Positions 1 to 9,377 are shown, counted from the stretch's first letter. The stretch: DNA of 64,000 nt from Streptomyces ferrugineus (GCF_015160855.1 NZ_CP063373.1:9895001-9959000), one strand, 5' to 3'. Made by a program: numbers and translations. The notes: generated from the sequence alone by a model not told the origin.

Positions 1-2423
1 CCCGGCTGCGCGAGTGGATCGAGGAGGACCGCGAACGCCTGCGGGTGCACCGGAAACTGACTGAGGCGGCCCACGCCTGGCAGGAACTGAACCGTGAAGA
101 GGGCGCCTTGTACCGGGGAAGCCGGCTCGCCGCCGCCCAGGAACACTTCGGCGGCGCACCGCGTGAGGACCTGACGGACTTGGAGTACGCCTTCCTCGAC
201 GCCAGCTGCGACCATGAGCACAAGGGCCGTCGACGGTACCGGCAGGTGCTCACCGCGGTCACCGCCGCCCTGTGCCTCGCACTCGTCGCCGCCGGCCTCG
301 CCATGGGGCAGTGGCAGAGCGCGGTCACCGCCCAGCACCTGGCCCAGTCCCGGCAACTGGCCGCCCAGTCCAGCGCACTGCTGGACTCCGACCCCGACCT
401 CGCCTCACTGCTCGCCGTCCACGCCTACCGCACCAGCCCGACCCGCGAAGCCACCGCCGCCCTGTACGCCGCCGCGGCGCTGCCGCTGCGCAAGCGACTG
501 ATCAGCGGTACCGAACCCGTGCAATCCGTCGCCCTCAGTCCGGACGGACACACCCTCGCCGCGCAGAGCGGCGACGGCAAAGTACGGATCTGGAACCTGC
601 CCGACGGCCGGCTCCGACACACATTCACCGGCCACATCAGCGAAGCCGTCGCGTTCAGCCCCGACGGACGCACCCTCGCTGTCACCACCGCCAGTGGAAC
701 CGGCGGGACCGTGGCCCTGTGGGATCCGGTCACCGGAAGGAAGCTCAGAACCTTCACCGTCCCCGATGGTTCGGTGCGCGGGATGGACTTCAGCCCTGAC
801 GGTCGTACCGTGGCCGTCTCCTCGCCGGCGGCCGTACGGGTGTGGGATGTCGCCACCGGCCGCAAGCGGCACAGCTTCACCAGCCACGTCGACCCGCAGG
901 CGGTCGCCTTCGGCCCGGACGGACGCACCGTCGCCGCTGTCGTAAGCCGCAGCGGACTCGTGCGGGTATGGGACGTGGCCACCGGCCGCACCCGGAACGC
1001 CCACGACAGCCGGATCAAGGGCGATGCCGTGGTCTTCAGCCCTGACGGCCGGACGTACGCGGTTGCCGCCACCGACGGTTCGGTGCAACTACGGGAGGTG
1101 GCCACTGGCATCGTCCGGCACACCATCAGGGACGATGCCGACGAGTTGAACGGGATGGCCTTCGCTCCGGACGGGCGGACCCTCGCCATCCCGGGCCCCG
1201 GCGACACGGTGCGACTGTGGGACACCGCCACCGGCACAGCGCGGGCCACCGTGACCGCCGGTCATCACGGACGCGGGGCCATGGACGTGGCCCTCGGCGC
1301 GGACGGCCGCACTCTGGTCACCAGCAGCAACTTGGACCCCGCCGTCCGCGTCCACCGCCCACCTGTCGATCAACCGCAGACCACTCTGTCAGGCCACGCC
1401 GGCACCTACGTCGCCGACATGGCGTTCAGTCCGGACGGACGCACGGTGGCCGCGGTTCGCCAAGGGCCACCCGGACGTGGGTCGGTACAGCTTTGGGATG
1501 TCAGGACCGGCGATCACGAAGCCGCACTGGCGCTCGACACCGGTCCGGCACTCCGGGGCAAGCAGTTGGCCGTCACGATTCCCCGCCTCGGGGCCGTGGG
1601 TTTCAGACCGAATGGGCGCGCCCTGGCTGCCAGGGCCGGCAAGAAGAGAGTGGTTGAGGTCCGGGATGTCGCCACGGGACGCCTACGCCACAGCCGTGCC
1701 CTGGGCGCCATCGACACAGCGGTCTTCAGTCCCGACGGGACGCGACTCGCCACCGTCGGCACAGAGGGATCGGTACGGATCTGGCACCTTCCAACCGGCG
1801 CACTGCGCACCGCCCACACCGGCCGCGGCCGACCCGTAAGGGCGGCGGCGTTCGCCCCGGACGGCCGCACACTCGCCGTCGTTCACGTCGACGCCGACGG
1901 CGAACAGGTCACGCTGCTCGACGCCGCAACCGGCCGCACACGGCGCACCATCAAGCCGAGTACCAGGAGCCCGCTGTCCCTCGCGTTCAGCCCGGACGGG
2001 CACACCCTGGCCACAGCGAGCGGCAGTAACGGCCTGGTGAAGACCTGGGCTGTGCGCACCGGTCAGCTCCAGGAGAGCTTCAGTGCCGGCGGTGAGGTGG
2101 CTTCGCTGGCTTTCAGCTCCGACGGACGCACGCTGGCCGCAAGCAGCGCAAGAGGAGTCCAGCTATGGGACCTCGCCATCAGCCGGCTCAGAATCACCCT
2201 GCGGACCCGCTCGCCGGCAGCACTGGCGTTCAGCCCGGACGGACGCACTCTGGCCGTCAGCACAGGCGACTCCGTCGGGCTGTGGAACGTCGACCTGCCC
2301 GACCCGGCCCGCGCGATGCGGAACATCTGCGAGGCCATCGACACAACTCTCACCCCTCTGGAACGGTCCCGTTATCTGCACGACCAGTCCGCCGAAACCG
2401 GCTGCCAGCCAGCCGCCCGATAG
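1..2423 (+). CDS. STAND/WD40-repeat protein, 5' end outside the window
   Basis: The reading frame is already open at base 3, so the true start lies upstream; a GTG at 45 is only an internal Val codon. The first ~60 visible residues (an REWIEEDRERLR-type helical end, then ALYRGSRLAAAQEH) resemble the C-terminal end of nSTAND1 ATPase domains. A single membrane segment (about nt 243-308) follows, then some fourteen WD40 blades marked by repeated SPDGRTLA and VRIWD/VRVWD motifs, ending with a short helical tail. Such proteins usually have an N-terminal trypsin-like, TIR, HTH or kinase domain plus a P-loop module; none of that is visible here. The propeller is probably extracytoplasmic or membrane-proximal and senses or scaffolds. 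Role as a signalling or defence-type STAND protein is inferred from family only. Confidence 0.85.
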   Translation, partial: RLREWIEEDRERLRVHRKLTEAAHAWQELNREEGALYRGSRLAAAQEHFGGAPREDLTDLEYAFLDASCDHEHKGRRRYRQVLTAVTAALCLALVAAGLAMGQWQSAVTAQHLAQSRQLAAQSSALLDSDPDLASLLAVHAYRTSPTREATAALYAAAALPLRKRLISGTEPVQSVALSPDGHTLAAQSGDGKVRIWNLPDGRLRHTFTGHISEAVAFSPDGRTLAVTTASGTGGTVALWDPVTGRKLRTFTVPDGSVRGMDFSPDGRTVAVSSPAAVRVWDVATGRKRHSFTSHVDPQAVAFGPDGRTVAAVVSRSGLVRVWDVATGRTRNAHDSRIKGDAVVFSPDGRTYAVAATDGSVQLREVATGIVRHTIRDDADELNGMAFAPDGRTLAIPGPGDTVRLWDTATGTARATVTAGHHGRGAMDVALGADGRTLVTSSNLDPAVRVHRPPVDQPQTTLSGHAGTYVADMAFSPDGRTVAAVRQGPPGRGSVQLWDVRTGDHEAALALDTGPALRGKQLAVTIPRLGAVGFRPNGRALAARAGKKRVVEVRDVATGRLRHSRALGAIDTAVFSPDGTRLATVGTEGSVRIWHLPTGALRTAHTGRGRPVRAAAFAPDGRTLAVVHVDADGEQVTLLDAATGRTRRTIKPSTRSPLSLAFSPDGHTLATASGSNGLVKTWAVRTGQLQESFSAGGEVASLAFSSDGRTLAASSARGVQLWDLAISRLRITLRTRSPAALAFSPDGRTLAVSTGDSVGLWNVDLPDPARAMRNICEAIDTTLTPLERSRYLHDQSAETGCQPAAR

Positions 2424-2598
2424 CACCTCAAATGCACCACCGCGCAATGACCAACTCATCCCGTGTCCGCACTCGCGAGGAGACCGCTGGAGCAGACAGC
2501 CGAGCGAGCCGAACCCGAGGCATCGGCCTTCACGCTCACCCAACCCGTAGGAACGGACAACCCCAGCCACCAAACCGGAGAACACGACTCCCCCCTGC

Positions 2599-3237
2599 TT
2601 ACCGGCGCACCGCCGTCTCCCGCGACACCTCCATGAGCTCGCCGCCACCCGGGACGGCGAGGACACCGAATCCACGCGTCCTGGCGCCTCCTGCCTGCCA
2701 GACCTGACCGGCGTACCAGGCACCGTGCTCAAGTTCCTCGGGCCAGTGACGTCGGCGAAGCGGATTCCGCGCGGACATGAGACCGGTCAACTCCTCGCCT
2801 TCGCGGTATCGCAGCTGGACGGGCACGCCCATGACGTCCTTGACACCGTCGGGCCGGTGCGCCGCGGAGATCAGCTGCCACGGATGCTGCTCGAGCACAC
2901 GCCGGATGCGCTTCAGGGAACCCATTACGTCGCGGCGCAGGTAGAGAAGAGTCAGATAGACAAATGACACCAGGACGATGCCGCCGGCAGCCTGCTCCCT
3001 GGCGTTTTCGCTTGAGAGATTTCCAAAGAGCACGAAGTACGCCACCCAAGAGAGGGCATACAAGAAGTGCCAGACCCAGCGCCCCCTCTTCGCTTTCCTC
3101 CGGGCCTGCTCCCATGCCGCCCTGGTCTCAGGGTGGTCGAAAGCACACTTATGCAGGGGGGCGTGCGCATCGGCAGGGCCTCCATCGGCCTGCGTGCCGA
3201 GCTTGTCGAAGTGAGGGCCCGCACCGCCGTCTTTCAC
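2599..3237 (-). CDS. small two-TM membrane protein, function unknown
   Basis: 212 residues from a GTG start preceded by GAGGAG with a 5-base gap, an excellent ribosome site that fixes the start. The N-terminus (about 1-50) is hydrophilic with a Lys/Arg-rich stretch, followed by two hydrophobic segments (about 53-72 and 82-100) around a short acidic loop, and then a cytosolic C-terminal domain of about 110 residues ending Arg-rich. I do not recognise the family. It converges on the WD40 gene, with 175 bases between the two stops that hold no clear terminator. Confidence 0.7.
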   Translation of the reverse strand: MKDGGAGPHFDKLGTQADGGPADAHAPLHKCAFDHPETRAAWEQARRKAKRGRWVWHFLYALSWVAYFVLFGNLSSENAREQAAGGIVLVSFVYLTLLYLRRDVMGSLKRIRRVLEQHPWQLISAAHRPDGVKDVMGVPVQLRYREGEELTGLMSARNPLRRRHWPEELEHGAWYAGQVWQAGGARTRGFGVLAVPGGGELMEVSRETAVRR

Positions 3238-3561
3238 AATTTCTCCTCGTATATGGATTCAAGAGCCCAGGAGACCGCGATCGACACACCACTCCAGGAG
3301 TTCGAGGAGAACCTCGAGAAAACCCTGAAGAAGATGACAGATTCGGCGGCGCCGTCCCTTCCCAAGCTGAGAGCGCGAGTTCGATTCCAAGCGCTTCAGG
3401 ATGCCACTTCGGCAGCAACAAGCTCCGATCGCCTCAAATGGCGAGACCCGTTTCCTGGGACCTGGGTCGCCGCGCGACAGCCGATCGGAGGCCGGCCCTG
3501 CCTCCCGCCCCTCTCAACCCTCTCAGCCCGCCACTCGCCCGAATCACCGCTGTCACACACC

Positions 3562-3590
3562 TTGTTGGGGCGAGTTCGCGTGCATAGCAT
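3562..3590 (+). promoter_or_regulatory. promoter of the rhamnosidase gene
   Basis: TTGTTG (-35) and TAGCAT (-10) are separated by exactly 17 bases, a good match to the actinobacterial housekeeping consensus. It points at the rhamnosidase gene, leaving a leader of roughly 70 bases. Confidence 0.55.
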
Positions 3591-3608
3591 TTCCGGCAAG
3601 AAGAATCC

Positions 3609-3620
3609 TGAATCGTTTCA
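3609..3620. promoter_or_regulatory. LacI-family operator (TGAATCGTTTCA)
   Basis: TGAA-N-CG-N-TTCA is the palindromic core bound by LacI-family repressors. It sits about 20 bases downstream of the predicted transcription start of the rhamnosidase, a classic roadblock position. No LacI gene is present in the window, so the regulator would act in trans. Confidence 0.5.
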
Positions 3621-3665
3621 AGCACGGTCCGTTGTCCGGGGCGACACAGCGAGCGAGGAACGCGT

Positions 3666-6600
3666 ATGGGCCAGATCTGGAACCGAAGACTCTTCCTCAG
3701 AAGCACGACGGCAGGCGCGGGCGCTGGGTTGACCGCGTTCACGGCCGGGTCCGGGGCGGCCGCCGGCACACCGGCGCCGGGTCCGGAGGACAGCCGCACC
3801 GGGCCCCTCCGGATCGAGCGCACCACCGTCGAGTACGCCGAGCGGCTCCTCGGTACGGACGTCGAACACCCTCGCCTCAGCTGGGAGTTGTCCGCACCGG
3901 GGCGCGGCGCCCGGCAGAGCGCGTACCAGGTCCAGGTGGCCCTCGCCCCGCGGGAGCTGACGAACGGCACCGGGACGGCGGCCAAGCTGGTCTGGGACTC
4001 GGGGAAGGTGGCGTCCGACCAGAGCGTGGGCGTCCCCTACGGCGGCCCCGCGCCGCGCCCCCGTACCCGGTACCACTGGCGGGTACGAGTCTGGGACGGC
4101 ACCGGACGGCCCTCCCGCTGGAGCGGTGTCCACTGGTGGGAGACAACGTTGTCGGCCGCCGACTGGCAAGCCCGCTGGATCGGCGCCGACGCTCCCGCGC
4201 AGCCACCCTCCCTCTCCGGTGCCTCATGGATCTGGTCGCCGGGCGCCACATCCTCCGACGCCCCCGTGGGACCGCGCTGGTTCCGGGCGGAGCTGCGTCT
4301 GCCGGATGACGGCGCACGGGTGCGGCGAGCCACCGTGGCCGCCACCGCCGACGACGACTTCACGCTCCATCTGGACGGCCGGCAGGTGCTGCACGCGCCG
4401 GAGCGGCAGGACGGCTGGCGAACCGGCCATGCGGTCGACGTCACCGAGGTCACCGAGGCTGCCCGCGCCGCCGACCGCCCGGTGGTACTCGCCGTCCGCG
4501 CCACCAACCGCCCCGGCGCCTCGGTGAACCCCGCCGGCCTGCTGGCCCGGCTGGTCGTCGAGATGGAGGACGGTGGGCAGCATGAGCTGGTCACCGGCCC
4601 CGGCTGGCGCGTCGTCGAGACCGAGCCCCAAGACGGCTGGCAGCGCCCGGAGTTCGACGACACGGACTGGGCCGAGGCCGCGGTACTCGCTCCGTACGGG
4701 CAGGGGCCCTGGGGCAGTGGGGTGAGCGTCGCCGTGCCGGAGCAGCCCGCGCCGCTGCTGCGCCGCGCCTTCACCGTGCCGCGACGGATCTCCCGAGCCC
4801 GCCTCTACATCAGCGGACTCGCCTACTACGAAGCCGAGATCGACGGCCGCAGGGTCGGCCGGCAGGTGCTCGACCCCGGCTTCACGGACTACGACGAGAC
4901 CGTGCTGTACGCCGTCCACGACGTCACCGGGCTGCTCCGGCGCGGTGAGAACGCCATCGGTGTCACCCTCGGCCGCGGCTTCTTCGGCATGACCACCCCC
5001 AACGTCTGGAACTGGCACCGCCCACCGTGGCACGGCGAGCCCCGGCTGCTGGCCCAGCTGGAGATCGACCACCCGGACGGCTCCCGCACCACCGTCGCCT
5101 CCGACGGCGAGTGGCGGATCACCGAGGGGCCGACCCTGTCCAACTCCCTCTACGCGGGCGAGACGTACGACGCTCGCCGGGCACCGCGCGGATGGACCCG
5201 TCCCGGCTTCGACGACAGCGGCTGGCGGACGGCGGGTGTGCGGCAGGCGCCCCGGGGCGCGCTCACGGCGCAGCCGCACGACCCGATCGAGATCGTCGAG
5301 ACGGTGCGGCCGACGGAGACCTCCGAGCTCCGCCCCGGGGTGTACGTGGTGGACATGGGCCGCACCATGGCGGGCTGGACCCGCCTCACCGTCCGGGGCG
5401 CCGAGCCGGGCACCGTCGTCCGCCTGGTCCACGGCGAGAAGCTGAAGGCCGACGGAAGTGTGCACGCTGAGACCGGCCATGTCCCGGGCCGCTTCCAGAC
5501 CGACGAGTACATCTGCGCGGGCGACGGCGGGGAGGAGGATGAGGAGGAGGAGTCCTGGGAGCCGAAGTTCTCGTACAAGGGCTTCCGTTACGTCGAGATC
5601 CACGGCCTGCCCGCACGTCCCTCCCCGGAACAAGTGCTGGGACGGCTGGTGCACACACGCGTCGAGGAGGTCAGCTCCTTCGGCTGCTCGGAGCCGTTCT
5701 ACGAGTGGCTGGACGGTGCCATGCGCCGCACGATCCTCAACAACCTGCACGGCATCCCGACCGACACCCCCATGTACGAGAAGAACGGCTGGACCGGCGA
5801 CGCCCAGGTCGGCACGCCGGTGATGACGTACGCCTTCGGGGTGCACCGCTTCCTGTCCAAGTGGCTGGGCGATCTGGCGGACAGCCAGAACGGCGAGGGA
5901 CAGGTGCCGGTGATCGTGCCGAGCGGCGGGTGGGGCTACCGGGAGCTGGCCCCCTCCCCCGAGTGGACGACCGTCTATGCGTTCGTCGTCCGTGAGATGT
6001 ACCGGGTGTACGGGGACGAGCGCGTCGCCCGCGAGCACTGGGCGACGCTGACCCGGTACCTGGACTGGGAGCTGTCCCGGCTGCGGGACGGGCTGGCGGT
6101 CACGGCGCTCGGTGACTGGGTGGCGCCCGGCTACGAGATTCCCCCGGAGGACACCCGGCTGACCGCGACCGCGTACCTCCACCGGGCGCTGCTGCACACC
6201 GCCGAACTGGGCGAGCTGCTGGGCGACGGCGCGGTCGTGAAGCGGTACCGGGAGGCGGCCGAGAAGCTGAAGACCGCGTTCAACGAGGCGTTCCTGAGCC
6301 CCGAGGGCCACTACCGCACGGCGAAGGACCCCGGGTACCGGCAGACGTCCAACGCGATCCCGCTCGCCTTCGGCCTGGTGCCGGCCGGCGCCCGTACCTC
6401 CGTGGTGGACAGTCTGGTGGCGGACATCAAGGCACGCGGCAACCATCTCAACACCGGCTGCCTGGGCACGAGCGTCCTCCTGCGGGTGCTGTGCGCCCAC
6501 GGCCACCCGGACGCGGCACACGCCGTCGCGACCCAGCGCACCTATCCGAGCTGGGGATACTGGTACGCCAACGGCGCCGACACCATGTGGGAGATGTGGC

Positions 6601-6980
6601 CGCTGGACTCCCGCTCCCGCGACCACTACTTCCTGGGCACGGTCGCACAGTGGCTGTACGAGAACGTGGCCGGGCTGCGCCCCGGGGACGCCGGCTACCG
6701 CACCTTCACGGTGCGCCCCGACGCCCGTACGGGAGTGAACTGGGCCCGTACGTCGATCCGTACGGTGCGCGGCGAGGCCGCCGTGTCCTGGTCACGGCTG
6801 GACAGGGAGCTGCGGCTGTCGGTGCGGGTGCCGGTGGGCTCGACGGCCGAGGTGCATGTGCCGGGAAGGGCGCGCGAGGGGGTGGCCGCCCCGAAGGACG
6901 CGGAGTTCCTGCGTCGCGACCCCGCGTTCGTCGTCTTCCGTGTCGGGCACGGGGAGTGGGCCTTTACGGGCGCGGCGTGA
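3666..6980 (+). CDS. secreted alpha-L-rhamnosidase, GH78
   Basis: 1104 residues. It hydrolyses terminal alpha-L-rhamnose from plant flavonoid glycosides, pectin side chains or saponins, outside the cell. The N-terminus has a twin-arginine signal (RRLFLRS followed by an Ala/Gly-rich hydrophobic stretch), so Tat export of the folded enzyme is likely. After a fibronectin-like and two beta-sandwich modules (about 45-400), the bacterial rhamnosidase N domain and then the (alpha/alpha)6 barrel follow. GWTGDAQ at about 708 contains the usual general-acid Asp region, and a WEMWPLDSRSRDH stretch at about 976 carries the Glu base region. The C-terminal beta-sandwich closes the protein. Length fits the family. 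It stands alone with no sugar transporter beside it. An acidic insert (EEDEEEE) near 625 is unusual. Confidence 0.93.
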   Translation: MGQIWNRRLFLRSTTAGAGAGLTAFTAGSGAAAGTPAPGPEDSRTGPLRIERTTVEYAERLLGTDVEHPRLSWELSAPGRGARQSAYQVQVALAPRELTNGTGTAAKLVWDSGKVASDQSVGVPYGGPAPRPRTRYHWRVRVWDGTGRPSRWSGVHWWETTLSAADWQARWIGADAPAQPPSLSGASWIWSPGATSSDAPVGPRWFRAELRLPDDGARVRRATVAATADDDFTLHLDGRQVLHAPERQDGWRTGHAVDVTEVTEAARAADRPVVLAVRATNRPGASVNPAGLLARLVVEMEDGGQHELVTGPGWRVVETEPQDGWQRPEFDDTDWAEAAVLAPYGQGPWGSGVSVAVPEQPAPLLRRAFTVPRRISRARLYISGLAYYEAEIDGRRVGRQVLDPGFTDYDETVLYAVHDVTGLLRRGENAIGVTLGRGFFGMTTPNVWNWHRPPWHGEPRLLAQLEIDHPDGSRTTVASDGEWRITEGPTLSNSLYAGETYDARRAPRGWTRPGFDDSGWRTAGVRQAPRGALTAQPHDPIEIVETVRPTETSELRPGVYVVDMGRTMAGWTRLTVRGAEPGTVVRLVHGEKLKADGSVHAETGHVPGRFQTDEYICAGDGGEEDEEEESWEPKFSYKGFRYVEIHGLPARPSPEQVLGRLVHTRVEEVSSFGCSEPFYEWLDGAMRRTILNNLHGIPTDTPMYEKNGWTGDAQVGTPVMTYAFGVHRFLSKWLGDLADSQNGEGQVPVIVPSGGWGYRELAPSPEWTTVYAFVVREMYRVYGDERVAREHWATLTRYLDWELSRLRDGLAVTALGDWVAPGYEIPPEDTRLTATAYLHRALLHTAELGELLGDGAVVKRYREAAEKLKTAFNEAFLSPEGHYRTAKDPGYRQTSNAIPLAFGLVPAGARTSVVDSLVADIKARGNHLNTGCLGTSVLLRVLCAHGHPDAAHAVATQRTYPSWGYWYANGADTMWEMWPLDSRSRDHYFLGTVAQWLYENVAGLRPGDAGYRTFTVRPDARTGVNWARTSIRTVRGEAAVSWSRLDRELRLSVRVPVGSTAEVHVPGRAREGVAAPKDAEFLRRDPAFVVFRVGHGEWAFTGAA

Positions 6981-7119
6981 CCGACCCGGTGACGTCCCGG
7001 ACGGTGCCCCTCTTCGGCTGCCGGGTGCCGGTCGACGACCGCGCCCGGCAAGCCCAAGGGACCCTCACGCAGCGTGGGAGCGCGACGCCGCTACAGGTGG
7101 CCGAAGCGGTCTTGGGCGC

Positions 7120-7998
7120 TCAGGCCACCGCCTTCAGCAGGTCGGCCAGCACGTCGGGCCGTTCCAGGGCGATGAAGTGGCCCGCCTTGGGGACCTGTGT
7201 GAAGTCGGCGGCCGGCAGCAGTTGCTTGTTGGCTTCCCGGTCCGAGGGCCGGGACCAGTCCTTTTCCCCGTAGACGAGGTGGACGGGCGCCTTGACCTCG
7301 CGGTAGCGCGAGCGGGCGGCGATGAGGCTGGGCAGGCTCTGGTACACGGCTCGGGCGACGGTCGGGTAGCCGGGGCGGCTGCCCACCTGGAGGAGCTCGT
7401 CCACGTAGTCCTCCCGCAGTGCGCTCTTGTCGCCGAGCCCGCCCTGAAGGATCTTGCTGAGGGCGGGCTTGGGCTCCACCCCGGCGATCACCGGGCCCAC
7501 CCCGGGGGCGAGGACACCGCTGATCACCACGCGGGCGAGGAGGCTGGAGCGGGCGATCCCACCGCGGAAGTCGTAGGTGTTGACCGCGACGACGCGCCGT
7601 ACCCGCTCCGGGAGGTCGCCGGCGGTGGTCAGGGCGAGCACCGCCCCCATGGACTCGCCCAGCAACGTCACGTCGTGGAGGTCGAGTTCGGTGAGGAGCC
7701 GCTCGACACCCGCGCGCATGGCCGGCTCGTCGTACGACGCACCGGGCACGATCTCGGAGTAGCCCATCCCCGGCAGGTCGAGGGCGTACACGGTGTAGTG
7801 GTCCGCGATCAGCGGGATGAGGTGGCGGAAGTGCTCGGCCTGGGTGCGCACGGTGTGCAGCAGGACCAGGGGAGCGCCGGTGCCCGCCTTGAGGTAGCGC
7901 AGGGTCCCCTCGCGGCCGTCAAGTCCCGCGCGCGGGGCGACGGTGTGGCTGGTGGTCCCCGGAATGTGGATCGTGGGTCGTGACTCGTGGCTGGGCAT
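7120..7998 (-). CDS. alpha/beta-hydrolase
   Basis: 292 residues from the ATG at 7998, which has AAGGAG eight bases upstream; the frame stays open further upstream only because it runs antiframe to the SDR gene. The nucleophile elbow is GESMG, with an oxyanion HTVR/LLHT region near the N-terminus, an acid in the VYGEKDW strand and a catalytic His in KAGHFIALERP, so the triad is complete. The fold matches epoxide hydrolase, haloalkane dehalogenase or C-C hydrolase-like enzymes; the substrate cannot be read from sequence. It starts 26 bases after the SDR stop and is the second gene of that operon, under the TetR-type palindromes. Confidence 0.85.
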   Translation of the reverse strand: MPSHESRPTIHIPGTTSHTVAPRAGLDGREGTLRYLKAGTGAPLVLLHTVRTQAEHFRHLIPLIADHYTVYALDLPGMGYSEIVPGASYDEPAMRAGVERLLTELDLHDVTLLGESMGAVLALTTAGDLPERVRRVVAVNTYDFRGGIARSSLLARVVISGVLAPGVGPVIAGVEPKPALSKILQGGLGDKSALREDYVDELLQVGSRPGYPTVARAVYQSLPSLIAARSRYREVKAPVHLVYGEKDWSRPSDREANKQLLPAADFTQVPKAGHFIALERPDVLADLLKAVA

Positions 7999-8023
7999 CT
8001 CGCCGACTCCTTGTGGGTGACAG

Positions 8024-8725
8024 CTACTTCGCCAGCTGGGCGTACAGTCCCGCCAGGTCGCCGGCCAAGCCCGCCTTGACCTGCCGTGAGATGTCGTCGG
8101 CGAGCACCTCGTACGCGCCCGTCTCGACCCCGTCGAGGGCGAGGGCGGCGACGTCACGAGGGGCGGACTTGGGCGCGTCGACGCCGGCCGCCAGGTCGGT
8201 GTCCACGTATCCCACGTGCAGTCCGGTGACGGCGATGCCGCGCGGCTGGAGCTCCAGGCGCAGGGAGTTGGTCTGCGACCACAGGGCGGCCTTGGAGGCG
8301 CTGTAGGAGCCGCCCAGGGCCAGCCAGGAGAGCACGGAGTGCACGTTGAGGAGGTGGCCGCCGCCGTTGCGCTCGATGACCGGCACGAAGGCCCGGGCGA
8401 CCAGGAGCGGGCCGTAGAAGTTGGTCTCGAACTCCCGGCGTATGTCGTCGACCGGAGAGTCGAGGAAGGACGCGCCGACCGCGGCACCGGCGTTGTTGAT
8501 CAGCACGGTGACGTCCTGCGCCTGCGCGGCGGCCGCGGCCACGGAGGCCGGGTCGGTGACCTCCAGCGCCACCGGGACTGCATCCGGGTGTGTCACGCCG
8601 CGCGGGTCGCGGGCCGTGGCGTAGACCTTGCCGGCACCGCGCGCGTACAGCTCCTCCACCAACGCCTTGCCTATGCCTCGGCTGCCGCCGGTGACGAAGA
8701 CGTTCGCGCCCTTCAAAGCAGTCAT
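8024..8725 (-). CDS. short-chain dehydrogenase/reductase (SDR)
   Basis: 233 residues. The ATG at 8725 has GGAGG upstream. Classical SDR features in order: nucleotide-binding TGGSRGIG near the N-terminus, NNAG in the middle, a catalytic Ser in the VLSWLALGG stretch, and the YSASK catalytic Tyr/Lys pair. This is an NAD(P)H-dependent oxidoreductase of unknown substrate. It is first in a two-gene operon with the alpha/beta-hydrolase. Two copies of a perfect 14-16 base palindrome lie 20-60 bases upstream, and a third copy lies before the TetR gene, so this operon is very probably repressed by that TetR protein and induced by its ligand. Confidence 0.9.
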   Translation of the reverse strand: MTALKGANVFVTGGSRGIGKALVEELYARGAGKVYATARDPRGVTHPDAVPVALEVTDPASVAAAAAQAQDVTVLINNAGAAVGASFLDSPVDDIRREFETNFYGPLLVARAFVPVIERNGGGHLLNVHSVLSWLALGGSYSASKAALWSQTNSLRLELQPRGIAVTGLHVGYVDTDLAAGVDAPKSAPRDVAALALDGVETGAYEVLADDISRQVKAGLAGDLAGLYAQLAK

Positions 8726-8744
8726 GACTGCCTCCACAGAATGA

Positions 8745-8760
8745 GAAACCGATCGGTTTC
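8745..8760. promoter_or_regulatory. TetR operator copy 1
   Basis: GAAACCGATCGGTTTC, a perfect 16-base palindrome 20 bases before the SDR start. Its centre is 24 bases from the next copy, so two dimers could bind on nearly the same DNA face. Confidence 0.75.
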
Positions 8761-8769
8761 CGTGAGAGT

Positions 8770-8783
8770 AAACCGATCGGTTT
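8770..8783. promoter_or_regulatory. TetR operator copy 2
   Basis: AAACCGATCGGTTT, a perfect 14-base palindrome identical in core to the copies at 8745 and 9378. Together with copy 1 it covers the region where the SDR promoter must lie. Confidence 0.75.
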
Positions 8784-8944
8784 CCGAGCGCAAGCCCGCC
8801 AGCGGCCCGGCCTGGTCGATGTCGGGCGTGCGACGCGTGGAGGTGGCACCCACTCCGCACTCCAGGAGGTGTCGCCGCGCCGCTCCCAGGAGAGCCGCAC
8901 GATCGCGCTGGACGGAGGCGACACCGGCGGCCGGGAACGCCTCG

Positions 8945-9376
8945 CGCCAGGTGGGAGAGGAGCTGACCGCGCAGACCGGTGCCCGGCAGGCGAAGCTGCC
9001 CGCCGACCCGGCCGCCGTCACGGTCGAGGACGGCCATCCGCTCGACTCACACAGCGGCCTAGGCCGGACGGGGCTCTACTACGCCCTCGTCCTGGTCGTG
9101 TGCGGCATGCTCTCCGCCAACGTCCCGACTGCCCCTGCTGTGGCTGTACTCGGTGTGCGCGCTCGCGGCCTCCGGATTCGAGCCCCTGCGGCAGATCACC
9201 GGTGGTATGCGCTCGATCCTCTACTACGACGCCCAGGGCGACGCGGACCTGACCCGAGGCTGGGTCGTGATGGCCAGCGCCCTCGTGGCGGCCGCGCTGT
9301 TCGGCTTCGGCGTACTGGGGTGGTGCGACCGCAAGGGGCTGCACCGCGTCCCGGTACTCGGAGTGCCGCCCCGCTG
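8945..9376 (+). pseudogene. remnant of a DUF3533 (YhgE/Pip-like) membrane protein
   Basis: Two pieces of one family can be read in different frames. Frame one (to about 9122) gives an extracellular tail and a membrane segment (YYALVLVVCGMLSANV). Frame two (from about 9124) gives PLLWLYSVCALA joined directly to FEPLRQITGGMRSILYYDAQG and then the last membrane helix ending in CDRKGLHR, the usual end of these proteins. From family knowledge, the ~100 residues normally between the LYSVCALA and FEPLRQ segments are missing, as are the N-terminal half and the stop codon. It is therefore a decayed gene with a frameshift and deletions. It lies between the two TetR operator sites, so it was probably once part of that regulated unit. 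Confidence 0.65.
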
Positions 9377-9377
9377 G

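Larger units (their letters stand above)
3238..3665. other. 428-base intergenic region with the rhamnosidase promoter
   Basis: Divergent control region between the small membrane protein and the rhamnosidase. Its right third carries a promoter and a LacI-type operator, listed separately. The left part is lower in GC than its surroundings and can be read as a ~55-codon amphipathic peptide from an ATG at 3253, but there is no ribosome site before that ATG and no recognisable product, so no gene is called. Confidence 0.5.

Noticed and set aside
3253..3420. A possible short peptide gene with an amphipathic sequence before the rhamnosidase promoter.
   Set aside because: No ribosome site, no recognisable product, and it runs into promoter sequence.
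4224..6626. An 800-codon open frame antisense to the rhamnosidase.
   Set aside because: No family motifs and biased composition; the sense strand encodes a complete GH78 enzyme.
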